Position numbers and translations under genes: made by a program | NCBI GenBank assembly: GCA_934630495.1 | Contig: CAKTVW010000026.1 | Coordinates: forward strand, 1 to 31,331 | Length of the DNA: 31,331 nucleotides | Direction of reading: 5' to 3' | Origin: an uncultured Oscillospiraceae bacterium | GTDB lineage: Bacteria > Bacillota > Clostridia > Oscillospirales > Oscillospiraceae | The notes under the pieces: model-generated | The model's input: the letters and a program-made list of their open reading frames with translations, nothing else | Told to the model about the DNA's origin: nothing | Databases searched by the model: none | Shown here: positions 1 through 6,220 of the stretch, piece by piece | Layout of the letters: every line of letters starts with the position of its first letter | Position numbering within the stretch: position 1 is the stretch's first letter

Positions 1-41
1 CGCAAGCACCCGAACAAGAAGCCCTCCTGAAATTCAACTGA
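1..41 (+). other. possible 3' end of an upstream gene
   Basis: The first bases can be read as the end of a coding region in two frames: one stops at TGA 28-30 (ending ...HPNKKPS) and one stops at TGA 39-41 (ending ...EALLKFN). A terminator-like hairpin follows at once, which fits a gene end here. I cannot choose the frame or name the product from so few codons. Confidence 0.25.
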
Positions 42-50
42 ATAAACAAA

Positions 51-77
51 AAAGCGAAGCGCCCCGGCGCTTCGCTT
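51..77 (+). terminator. terminator-like hairpin
   Basis: A perfect 12-bp inverted repeat lies at 52-63 and 66-77 (AAGCGAAGCGCC and its complement), with an A run before it and only a short TT after it. It probably ends the gene truncated at the left edge. The missing long T run on the plus strand means it could also work for minus-strand transcripts, where the A run becomes a T run. Confidence 0.5.
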
Positions 78-136
78 CAGTCTGTCAAAGAACCCCTGCT
101 TTCGCTTGCTGAAAGCAGGGGTTCTTTGACAGACTG
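78..136. repeat. 59-bp near-perfect palindrome, 26-bp arms
   Basis: The arms 78-103 and 111-136 are perfect complements around a 7-base loop. The outer ends read CAGTCTGTCAAAGAACCC, which resembles the ends of the 254-bp element at 2088-2341. This suggests a dispersed repeat family, or a remnant of one, and not only a terminator. A second repeat-like tail follows at about 165-177 (CCTCGCAATGACA), a motif seen again at 11254-11266. Confidence 0.7.
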
Positions 137-235
137 AGGCGGCAGAGCCGCCAACGGCTGCGACCTCGCAATGACATAGGCGGGAGTCCTTTAGCGTGTC
201 GGCAACGTTAAAATGACGGACTTGGGAACTTGCAC

Positions 236-263
236 TTGACTTTTTTATAAACGATGGTATAAT
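236..263 (+). promoter_or_regulatory. sigma-A-type promoter of the AbrB/ABC exporter operon
   Basis: The -35 box TTGACT (236-241) is 16 bases from the -10 box TATAAT (258-263), which also has an extended TGG just upstream. This is one of the best promoter matches in the window. It predicts transcription from about 270, some 35 bases before the AbrB-type gene. Confidence 0.75.
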
Positions 264-270
264 TTGTTGC

Positions 271-287
271 ACAAGTAGTACAAGTAG
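271..287. promoter_or_regulatory. tandem 8-bp repeat at the predicted start of transcription
   Basis: ACAAGTAG occurs twice (271-278 and 280-287), separated by one base, directly downstream of the -10 box. Such a placement suits an operator. The first gene of the operon is a DNA-binding AbrB-type protein, so autoregulation is a reasonable but unproven inference. Confidence 0.35.
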
Positions 288-305
288 AACGAGGAGGCGC
301 GGAAG

Positions 306-539
306 ATGAATGCATTTCCCAAGGGAAAGTTTATGGCAATCGTAAAGGTTGGGGCGAAGGGACAGATCGTGATCCCCGCCGAGGTTCGGACGATGTTTCA
401 GATCGAACCGGGAGACAGCCTGCTCCTGCTGGCCGATGCCGAACAGGGAATCGCCTTGCCGACGAAGGAGCAGAGCGGCAGGATCATCGAGGATATCACG
501 AGAAAAATGGAGGGAGGCTTTCCCGATGCCGGCAATTGA
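306..539 (+). CDS. AbrB/SpoVT-type transcription regulator
   Basis: This 77-residue protein carries a SpoVT/AbrB swapped-hairpin DNA-binding domain at about residues 11-55, recognised by the pattern KVGAKGQIVIPAEVR followed by an acidic FQIEPGDSLLLL strand pair. Family members bind DNA as dimers or tetramers and act as transition-state regulators or as antitoxins. No toxin gene is next to it. The start at 306 is chosen because GAGGAGG lies eight bases upstream; the later ATG at 333 lacks such a site. Its end overlaps the ATPase gene by 14 bases, so the two are translationally linked and the protein most likely controls the exporter operon (inference). Confidence 0.85.
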   Translation: MNAFPKGKFMAIVKVGAKGQIVIPAEVRTMFQIEPGDSLLLLADAEQGIALPTKEQSGRIIEDITRKMEGGFPDAGN

Positions 540-1254
540 AACACAAAATTTGACCAAGCGCTTCGGTGAGCTGACTGCAGTGCGGGAGCTGAGGCTCACC
601 GTCGAGGAGGGCGAGCTGTTTTCCCTTCTGGGCGTCAACGGCGCGGGGAAAACGACAACGATCAAGATGCTCTCGACGCTTTTAAAGCCCACGTCGGGAG
701 ACGCGCTGATCTTCGGCCGCCGGCTGTCCGACGAGGCGGCGTCCATTAAGCCGCTGATCGCCGTTTCTCCGCAGGACACGGCGGTTGCGCCGAATCTGAC
801 GGTGCGTGAAAATCTGGAGCTGATGGCGGGCCTGTACGGCAGCAGCCGCAGGGAGGCCAAGCAGCGGGCGCAGCAGGTCATCGGCGAATTTCACATGGAG
901 CAGGTCGCCGCGAAGCGCGCAAAAACGCTCTCCGGCGGCTGGCAGCGCAGACTTTCCATCGCGATGGCACTGATCTCAAGGCCGAGGCTGCTCTTCCTCG
1001 ACGAGCCGACGCTCGGGCTGGACGTGCTGGCACGGCGCGAGCTGTGGGAGGTGATCGGTGCGCTGAAGGGAAAGATCACGATCATTCTGACGACGCATTA
1101 TATGGAGGAAGCGGAACACCTTTCCGACCGCATCGGCATCATGGCCAACGGTTCCCTGCGGACGGTCGGTACGGCGCGGGAGCTTCTGCGGCAGGCGGAA
1201 ACGGACGATTTTGAAGAGGCGTTCGTCAGATTGGCAGGAGGCGAACGGAAATGA
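526..1254 (+). CDS. ABC exporter ATP-binding protein (ABC-2/DrrA-like)
   Basis: This 242-residue ATPase powers transport by the membrane protein encoded next. It shows Walker A GVNGAGKTT (residues 36-44), a signature motif in the form LSGGWQRRLSIAMAL, Walker B LLFLDEPTLGLD and the switch histidine in TTHYMEEAEHL. The LSGGW form is typical of ATPases paired with ABC-2 permeases that export drugs, antibiotics or peptides; the substrate here is unknown. An in-frame ATG at 436 lies inside the AbrB gene; the start at 526 is preferred because AGGGAGG sits eight bases before it and the protein then begins as the family does. The stop overlaps the permease start as ATGA. Confidence 0.93.
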   Translation: MPAIETQNLTKRFGELTAVRELRLTVEEGELFSLLGVNGAGKTTTIKMLSTLLKPTSGDALIFGRRLSDEAASIKPLIAVSPQDTAVAPNLTVRENLELMAGLYGSSRREAKQRAQQVIGEFHMEQVAAKRAKTLSGGWQRRLSIAMALISRPRLLFLDEPTLGLDVLARRELWEVIGALKGKITIILTTHYMEEAEHLSDRIGIMANGSLRTVGTARELLRQAETDDFEEAFVRLAGGERK

Positions 1255-1994
1255 AAAAGACACTCTTTTTTGCGCGGCGCAACTGGCTGGAAATGCGGCG
1301 CGACCCGATCAGCCTGTTTTTCGGCGTGGCCTTTCCGATCATGCTGTTGCTGCTTTTGAGTCTGATCGACCGGAGCATTCCCGCCGAGGCGCAGATGCAC
1401 CTGTTTGAGATTGAAAATCTTGCGCCGGGCATCGCGGTGTTCAGCCTGAGCTTTCTGACGCTGTTTTCCGCGATGCTCATTTCCAAGGACCGGACGAGTG
1501 CGTTTGTCCTGCGGCTTTACTGCTCCCCGCTGAGCGGGAGCGGCTTCATCCTCGGCTACGTTCTGCCTCTGCTGCCGATGGCCGCCGCGCAGATGGCGGT
1601 CTGCTTTTTGGCGGCAGTGCTTATGGGGCTGACGGTCTCGTGGAATATCCTGCTGTGCATTGCCGTTTCGCTGCCGATCATGGTGTTCTACATAGCGATC
1701 GGCCTGCTCTGCGGCACACTGCTCAGCGAAAAAGCGGTCGGCGGCGCCTGCGGCGCATTGCTGACGAATGTATCGGCGTGGCTGAGCGGGACATGGTTTT
1801 CGCTCGACCTGATCGGCGGCGTTTTCCGCAAGGTCGCCTATTGCCTGCCGTTTGCCAACGCCGTGGACGCGGCGCGCGCCGCACTGGCGGGGAGGACGGG
1901 CATCTGGAAGAACCTCTGGATCGTACTGGCGTGGGCCTTCGCGGCGATGCTCCTTGCCGTAGTCGTCTTTGCGCGGAGGCGCAAGGCAAAATGA
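1251..1994 (+). CDS. ABC-2 type transporter permease
   Basis: This 247-residue membrane protein has about six hydrophobic segments, at roughly residues 20-40, 58-78, 95-118, 128-158, 165-190 and 220-240, as in ABC-2 permeases. The N-terminus is basic and cytoplasmic (MKKTLFFARRNWLEMRRDP), a common opening in this family. It starts in an ATGA overlap with the ATPase gene, so the two make one exporter, presumably as a dimer of each subunit. The substrate cannot be told from the sequence. The last residues are strongly basic (RRRKAK), a likely cytoplasmic tail. Confidence 0.9.
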   Translation: MKKTLFFARRNWLEMRRDPISLFFGVAFPIMLLLLLSLIDRSIPAEAQMHLFEIENLAPGIAVFSLSFLTLFSAMLISKDRTSAFVLRLYCSPLSGSGFILGYVLPLLPMAAAQMAVCFLAAVLMGLTVSWNILLCIAVSLPIMVFYIAIGLLCGTLLSEKAVGGACGALLTNVSAWLSGTWFSLDLIGGVFRKVAYCLPFANAVDAARAALAGRTGIWKNLWIVLAWAFAAMLLAVVVFARRRKAK

Positions 1995-2013
1995 CCGCGC
2001 AGCGGTCTGTCCG

Positions 2014-2053
2014 TGCGGCGCGGCCCGATGTTCGGACGCCGCATTTGTAAAAT
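2014..2053 (+). terminator. probable terminator of the exporter operon
   Basis: TGCGGCG (2014-2020) pairs with CGCCGCA (2037-2043), and GTCCG/CGGAC can form an alternative stem in the same place. A weak T/A-rich tail follows. It lies just after the permease stop codon. Confidence 0.4.
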
Positions 2054-2060
2054 AACCGAC

Positions 2061-2087
2061 GGCCGGACCCGCTCTGCGGGCCCGGCC
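2061..2087. repeat. 27-bp GC-rich palindrome, left copy
   Basis: GGCCGG and CCCGC pair with GCGGG and CCGGCC around a TCT loop, with one A/C mismatch in the stem. The identical 27 bases occur again at 2342-2368. The copy touches the left end of the 254-bp element. Confidence 0.9.
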
Positions 2088-2341
2088 CAGCGTGTCGAAA
2101 AACCCTTTTCGGCACGCTGGCAGACTGCTAAAAAGTTCGGAAGACAAGCAACTCACGCCCGTCGGCGTACATAGGTACGGTAGGGCGTGAGTTGCGCAGT
2201 AAGTCAAAATTCTTGCGGAGCAAGCGAATTTTCACATTATAAAGTTTGGAATATCCCGTTTTTTCGAATCAAAACTTAGATAGTGAAAATCTTTTAAAAT
2301 GTTAGCCGATTTTGACGATTACGGACTTTTTTGACAGTCTG
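2088..2341. mobile_element. 254-bp MITE-like element with inverted ends
   Basis: The left end reads CAGCGTGTCGAAAAAC, and the complement of the right end reads CAGACTGTCAAAAAAG, matching at 12 of 16 positions. The inside is poorer in GC than its surroundings and full of hairpins: 2089-2118, a perfect 11-bp pair at 2150-2160/2183-2193, and a hairpin at about 2206-2232. No convincing reading frame lies within. Identical 27-bp palindromes abut both ends exactly. It may be a small non-autonomous element, or a composite of two terminators and a spacer; no transposase is nearby. Confidence 0.5.
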
Positions 2342-2368
2342 GGCCGGACCCGCTCTGCGGGCCCGGCC
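2342..2368. repeat. 27-bp GC-rich palindrome, right copy
   Basis: This is an exact second copy of 2061-2087. As a stable hairpin near the end of the minus-strand gene at 2391 it may also serve as that gene's terminator, although no clear T run follows on that strand. Confidence 0.85.
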
Positions 2369-2390
2369 GTCGCTATGTTGTCGGACACTG

Positions 2391-2807
2391 TCAAGGCTCT
2401 ACGCCGTCGACGGTGACGCCGTCGAGACCGTTTTTATCGAACTCGGCGGCGTATTTTTCCATGCGCTGCTTCATCGCGGCGTAGTTTTCGGGCGTCAGCT
2501 CCGGATAGCCGAGGTCGCGCCGCGACAGCTCTTCGGAAAGAATGTCGAAGAACACCCCGTCTTCATAATAGGCAATGGCATCCTGAATGCCGCCCTCCTG
2601 AAACGCGCGGGAGGGAAACGAGATGCCGAGCCTGCTTTCGACGAGCGCCGAGAGCGGCGTGTTTTTGCACAGCCCGAAGATTTTGCTTTCGATACGGTCG
2701 TATTCCTCAATGCGGTCGTTGCCGCGCGTGGAATTGAGGATCCAATTCCCAATGTAGACCATATCCAGAAGCTGACGAAATTCGCCCGCCGACAAATCGA
2801 TGACCAT
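2391..2807 (-). CDS. hypothetical protein
   Basis: This 138-residue acidic, soluble protein has no signal peptide or membrane segment, and I do not recognise its family. Visible features are a hydrophobic/aromatic N-terminal stretch (MVYIGNWILNS), a helix-like middle (IEEYDRIESKIFGLC) and a charged C-terminal helix region (ENYAAMKQRMEKYAAEFD). The frame extends 36 codons further upstream to 2915, but that part would cover the predicted -10 and -35 boxes at 2835-2863, so the ATG at 2807 with GGAAAGGAAG ten or so bases before it is preferred. It is divergent from the ddl operon and convergent with the exporter operon. Confidence 0.75.
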   Translation of the reverse strand: MVIDLSAGEFRQLLDMVYIGNWILNSTRGNDRIEEYDRIESKIFGLCKNTPLSALVESRLGISFPSRAFQEGGIQDAIAYYEDGVFFDILSEELSRRDLGYPELTPENYAAMKQRMEKYAAEFDKNGLDGVTVDGVEP

Positions 2808-2834
2808 AAGCGATGCACACTTCCTTTCCCGCCC

Positions 2835-2863
2835 ATTATAGCTTGTAGGAACGGATTTTTCCA
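2835..2863 (-). promoter_or_regulatory. promoter of the hypothetical gene at 2391-2807
   Basis: On the minus strand TGGAAA (2863-2858) and TATAAT (2840-2835) are separated by 17 bases. The -10 box is perfect; the -35 matches at four of six positions. Confidence 0.55.
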
Positions 2864-2876
2864 CCGTTAAAACGGT
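2863..2876. promoter_or_regulatory. 14-bp palindrome between divergent promoters
   Basis: ACCGTTAAAACGGT is a near-symmetric palindrome (6-bp arms, two-base centre) that touches the -35 box of the minus-strand gene and lies upstream of the plus-strand promoter. It is a candidate operator for a regulator not identified here. Confidence 0.3.
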
Positions 2877-2893
2877 TTTTGCGAAAAAAAGAC

Positions 2894-2922
2894 TTGTTTT
2901 TGCAGAGAAAATCACATATAGT
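2894..2922 (+). promoter_or_regulatory. promoter of the ddl operon
   Basis: TTGTTT (2894-2899) and TATAGT (2917-2922) are separated by 17 bases. The box ends directly before an ATG at 2923, so transcripts from it would start downstream of that ATG. This supports the TTG start of ddl at 2986. Confidence 0.55.
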
Positions 2923-2985
2923 ATGGGAGAGCTTCCGCGCCGCGTGTGCAGAGGCTCACAGCATCATCGTTCGGAGGAAGCTTCC

Positions 2986-4056
2986 TTGAGAAAACTGAGT
3001 GTCTGTGTGCTGTTCGGCGGTATGTCGCCGGAGCATGAGGTGTCGCTCCGCTCGGCGGAGTCGGTGCTTCGCAATTTAGACAAAGAAAAATATAATCTCT
3101 TTCCCGTTGTCATCACGAAAAGCGGCGAATGGATCCTCTACGGCGGCGATGACTACGCCAAGCTGACGAGCGGCGAATGGCGCGACTGCGAAAGCAATCG
3201 GCGCGCCGCGATCTCTCCGGTGCGCGGGCAGGGCCTTTTGAATTTCGAGGGCGACTGCGTGGTACGCGAACGCATCGACGTGGTGCTCCCGGTGCTGCAC
3301 GGCGTCAACGGCGAGGACGGCTCCGTGCAGGGCCTTTTGCAGCTTGCGGGGATCCCGTGCGTCGGCGCGGACGTCGAGGCGAGCGCAGCGTGCATGGATA
3401 AGGCGCTGACCAAGCTGGTGGCCGAACATGCGGGCGTTGAGCGGGCGGCGTGGAAGGCGGTGCAGGCGGAGGACCTGAAGAACAACGCCGAACCCGTCCT
3501 CGACATGCTGGAACGCAGCTTTACCTATCCGATGTTTGTCAAGCCCTCCCGCGCAGGCTCGTCCGTCGGCGTCGCCAAGGTCAAAAACCGCGAGGCGCTG
3601 CTGGCGGCGCTGCAAAACGCGGCGGAATTTGACCGCCGCATTCTGGTTGAGGAGTTCATCATCGGCCGGGAGATCGAGGTCGCTGTGCTGGGCAATGACG
3701 CGCCTGCGGCTTCCTGCTGCGGCGAGGTCGATTCCGGCACGGAGTTCTATGACTACGATGCCAAATACCTCTCCGACTGTGCGCGGCTCTACATTCCCGC
3801 GCGCATCGACGAGCAGACGGAGGAGGCGGTGCGCGATGCCGCGATCCGTGTGTATCAGGCCATGGGCTGCCGTGGCCTTGCGAGAGTCGACTTTTTCGTC
3901 ACCTATGAGGACAATCGGATCGTTTTCAACGAGATCAATACGCTGCCCGACCTGAATGCGTCTTCGATGTATGCCAAGCTGTTTGCCGCCAGCGGCATTC
4001 CGTGCAGAGAGCTGCTCGACCGCCTGATCGAGCTTGCGCTGGAGGATAAAACGTGA
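2986..4056 (+). CDS. ddl: D-alanine--D-alanine ligase
   Basis: The 356-residue enzyme joins two D-alanines with ATP in the cytoplasm to give the dipeptide added to UDP-MurNAc-tripeptide in peptidoglycan synthesis. It opens with LFGGMSPEHEVSLRSA, the family's N-terminal loop, has the ATP-grasp fold with FVKPSRAGSSVGVAKV, and ends with the metal-binding FNEINTLPDLN. The active-site loop EFYDYDAKY has the tyrosine of D-Ala-D-Ala enzymes, not the pattern of VanA-type D-lactate ligases. The start is TTG at 2986 with GGAGGA seven bases upstream; the longer frame from ATG 2923 begins at the promoter -10 box and adds residues foreign to the family. The stop overlaps the next gene as GTGA. Confidence 0.95.
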   Translation: MRKLSVCVLFGGMSPEHEVSLRSAESVLRNLDKEKYNLFPVVITKSGEWILYGGDDYAKLTSGEWRDCESNRRAAISPVRGQGLLNFEGDCVVRERIDVVLPVLHGVNGEDGSVQGLLQLAGIPCVGADVEASAACMDKALTKLVAEHAGVERAAWKAVQAEDLKNNAEPVLDMLERSFTYPMFVKPSRAGSSVGVAKVKNREALLAALQNAAEFDRRILVEEFIIGREIEVAVLGNDAPAASCCGEVDSGTEFYDYDAKYLSDCARLYIPARIDEQTEEAVRDAAIRVYQAMGCRGLARVDFFVTYEDNRIVFNEINTLPDLNASSMYAKLFAASGIPCRELLDRLIELALEDKT

Positions 4057-4496
4057 CGCAGCCGGTTTTGCTGACCATCGTCAGCCGACAGCGCTTCCTG
4101 AACGAAAAGCCCGAGACGACAAAGCTCGTCACGGAGGGATCTCTGACCGAGAAGGACGGCGTGCTGGAGCTTTCCTATCAGGAAACAGAGCTGACGGGGC
4201 TTACGGGGACGACGACCTCCTTCCGCATCGAGCCGAAGCGCGTGACCCTGACCCGCACGGGAACGCTGGAATCGCAGATGATCTTTGAGCAGGGCTGCGA
4301 GAACCGCTCCCTGTACGATATGGGCTTCGGCGCGCTGATGATAACCGTCCGCGCCGAGAGCATCCGCTCGACCATGACGGCGCTCGGCGGAAAGCTGTCT
4401 GTCCGCTATGCCGTTGCGATCGAAGAGGAAACGGCGGGAACGATCGACTATCTGATCGAGGCGCGTATGCGCACGACGACGGAGGAAGCCGTATGA
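4053..4496 (+). CDS. DUF1934 family protein (YwiB-like)
   Basis: This 147-residue cytoplasmic protein fits the DUF1934 family of Bacillota, predicted to fold as a small calycin-like beta barrel. The sequence alternates short beta-type stretches: VTEGSLTEKDGVLELSYQETELTG, then TTTSFRIEPKRVTLTRTG, then SLYDMGFGALMITVRAESI, as in that family. Its biochemical role is unknown. It starts with GTG at 4053 in a four-base overlap with the ddl stop and ends in an ATGA overlap with the next gene, so all three are co-translated. Family members elsewhere often sit next to cell-envelope or translation genes. Confidence 0.75.
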   Translation: MTQPVLLTIVSRQRFLNEKPETTKLVTEGSLTEKDGVLELSYQETELTGLTGTTTSFRIEPKRVTLTRTGTLESQMIFEQGCENRSLYDMGFGALMITVRAESIRSTMTALGGKLSVRYAVAIEEETAGTIDYLIEARMRTTTEEAV

Positions 4497-5098
4497 GTTT
4501 TTTGTTCGGAAGAAAGAAAGCGCCGTTTTCGCAGTGTACGCCGGAGGAATGGAAGCGGCAGTGGCAGAGCCTCGTGCCGCCGGAATGCCGCGACGTTCCG
4601 ATCACGGTCGACGGCGCGACCGAGATCGCGTTCGTTCAGGTCAACCAGTTTGTGATGATGTTACAGGACGGACTCCTGATGGAAGCGAGCTTTTTCGACG
4701 TTTGCAGCCTGTTCCAGAAGGCGGGCTATCATGTGATATGGCTCATGCGGTGCACGCAGGATATCCATAACGGCTATCTCAGGCTCGTGTCCTCGACCGA
4801 GGACGGATCGCACTGCAAATGGCTCTGGCGCGCGCCGACGACAAATTTCGGGCGCTGGACGAGCGATAATTTCAACGCGACGATCCTTTTGCAGCATCGG
4901 CAGATCCCGCCCGAGGGGCTGACGGACTGCGGTGAACAGATCCTGCAGCGGGTGACGTGGGCCGAGAGCGACGACGCAGCGCGGATGATCCCCGGCAGAA
5001 CGCGATTTATGAGCGTCAACACGCCCGGAAGTCCCCGCGAGCTGCTGGCGTGGCTGAACGGCGCGGCATTGAACCGCGTCAAATCGCTCAACGGCTAG
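4493..5098 (+). CDS. hypothetical protein
   Basis: I do not recognise this 201-residue protein. It has no signal peptide or membrane segment and a basic start (MSFLFGRKKAPF). It is rich in tryptophan, with several in the middle and C-terminal parts (WKRQWQ, IWLMRC, CKWLWRAPTTNFGRWTSDNF). A helix-like part around QVNQFVMMLQDGLLMEASFFDVCSLF precedes it. It overlaps the DUF1934 gene as ATGA and is the last gene before two tandem terminators, so it belongs to the ddl transcript. No catalytic motif is visible. Confidence 0.75.
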   Translation: MSFLFGRKKAPFSQCTPEEWKRQWQSLVPPECRDVPITVDGATEIAFVQVNQFVMMLQDGLLMEASFFDVCSLFQKAGYHVIWLMRCTQDIHNGYLRLVSSTEDGSHCKWLWRAPTTNFGRWTSDNFNATILLQHRQIPPEGLTDCGEQILQRVTWAESDDAARMIPGRTRFMSVNTPGSPRELLAWLNGAALNRVKSLNG

Positions 5099-5125
5099 GC
5101 GCGAAGCGGAGAATTGCATAACGAG

Positions 5126-5164
5126 AGCAGCGCGGAGCGGCCTGATGCCGACCGCGCTGCTTTT
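5126..5164 (+). terminator. terminator of the ddl operon
   Basis: AGCAGCGCGG (5126-5135) pairs fully with CCGCGCTGCT (5152-5161) and is followed by TTTTG. It lies 28 bases after the stop of the last gene in the operon. Confidence 0.75.
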
Positions 5165-5179
5165 GTCTGCGGGCGCGCT

Positions 5180-5206
5180 TCGGCGGAGAAATTTTCGCCG
5201 ATTTTT
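5180..5206 (+). terminator. second, weaker terminator
   Basis: TCGGCG (5180-5185) pairs with CGCCGA (5196-5201) and is followed by TTTTT. With the stem just upstream it forms a tandem stop between the ddl and murB units. Confidence 0.5.
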
Positions 5207-5216
5207 ATGCGGACGA

Positions 5217-5246
5217 TTGCCATTCGGAGCGCTGATGTGATATACT
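5217..5246 (+). promoter_or_regulatory. promoter of the murB unit
   Basis: TTGCCA (5217-5222) and TATACT (5241-5246) are 18 bases apart, with the extended -10 TGA directly before the second box. A further TATAAT at 5254-5259 may be an alternative. The leader before murB is then about 50 bases. Confidence 0.6.
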
Positions 5247-5305
5247 ATAATTGTATAATGCCGTATAAAATCTGCGCCGTGTATTTCGGAGGTGTTTGGA
5301 CCACA

Positions 5306-6220
5306 ATGACGAACCATAACGAATGGAAAGAACGATTGGAGGAGCTGCTGCCTCGGTATGAGCTGCGCTTCGAGGAGCCGCTTGCGAAGCATACCTCCTT
5401 CCGCATCGGCGGACCTGCGGAGGTCATGATCTTTCCGCAGAACAAGGCGGAGCTGAGCGCCGTACTGAAGCTTTTCCGCGAAATGGAGATCAAGCCGCGC
5501 ATTCTGGGCGCGGGAACGAATATTCTGGCGCCTGACGAGGGACTGCGCGGGCCGGTGATCTGCCTGCGGGACAGCTTTATGGGATTGGAGCTGCTGGATG
5601 ATACGCATATTTCCGCCATGGCGGGAATGACGCTTGCGCGAACGGCAATGTTTGCCGCGCGGAACGGCCTGTCCGGGCTGGAATTTGCCCATGGGATCCC
5701 GGGAACGGTCGGCGGCGGCATCTATATGAACGCGGGAGCCTACGGCGGCGAGCTGAGCTGTCGGGCAACGCGGACGGAATTTATGGACCTCGACGGAAGC
5801 TGTCGGGTCTTTGAGGGCGAAGCGCAGGGCTTCGGCTACAGAACGAGCGTATTTCAGGGGCTTGAGGGCGTTATCGTCCGCACGGAGTTTGCACTGGAAA
5901 AGAGCGATGAGGCGGCGGTCCGCGGCAGAATACAGGAGCTTGCCGACCGCAGGAGGGCGTCGCAGCCCTTGGAGCTGCCGTCTGCGGGCAGCTTCTTCAA
6001 GCGCCCGAAAACGGGCTATGCCGCCGCACTGATCGAGCAGGCGGGGCTGAAGGGCTTTTCCGTCGGCGGCGCGGCGGTCTCGGAAAAGCACGCGGGCTTT
6101 ATCGTGAACAAGGGCGGCGCAACGGCCGGAGATGTCCTCGCGCTGTCCGAGGAGGTCCGAAAGCGCGTACGCGAACGCGACGGGGTCGAGCTGGAGCCGG
6201 AGGTGCGGCTTTGGCGATAA
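5306..6220 (+). CDS. murB: UDP-N-acetylmuramate dehydrogenase
   Basis: This 304-residue FAD enzyme reduces UDP-GlcNAc-enolpyruvate with NADPH to UDP-MurNAc, the second committed step of peptidoglycan synthesis. FAD-binding motifs are clear: TSFRIGGPAEVMIFP, LGAGTNIL, and GLEFAHGIPGTVGGGIYMNAGAYGGE. The catalytic-loop region SAGSFFKRP and the C-terminal HAGFIVNKGGATAGDV follow. The length and lack of a loop insertion fit type II MurB of Gram-positive bacteria. The frame is open from 5114, but that part contains the promoter and terminator; ATG 5306 is preferred, with GGAGG 13 bases upstream (a rather long spacing). Its end overlaps the next gene by ten bases. Confidence 0.95.
   Translation: MTNHNEWKERLEELLPRYELRFEEPLAKHTSFRIGGPAEVMIFPQNKAELSAVLKLFREMEIKPRILGAGTNILAPDEGLRGPVICLRDSFMGLELLDDTHISAMAGMTLARTAMFAARNGLSGLEFAHGIPGTVGGGIYMNAGAYGGELSCRATRTEFMDLDGSCRVFEGEAQGFGYRTSVFQGLEGVIVRTEFALEKSDEAAVRGRIQELADRRRASQPLELPSAGSFFKRPKTGYAAALIEQAGLKGFSVGGAAVSEKHAGFIVNKGGATAGDVLALSEEVRKRVRERDGVELEPEVRLWR

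Noticed and set aside
306..539. AbrB-type protein as an antitoxin of a toxin-antitoxin pair
   Set aside because: The overlapped partner gene is an ABC ATPase and not a toxin of any family I recognise.
2986..4056. Possible vancomycin-type D-Ala-D-Lac ligase
   Set aside because: The loop EFYDYDAKY carries the tyrosine of ordinary D-Ala-D-Ala ligases, and no vanH or vanX gene is adjacent.
4661..6091. Minus-strand frame across the ddl operon end and murB
   Set aside because: It crosses two terminators, a promoter and two genes on the other strand and has no motifs.
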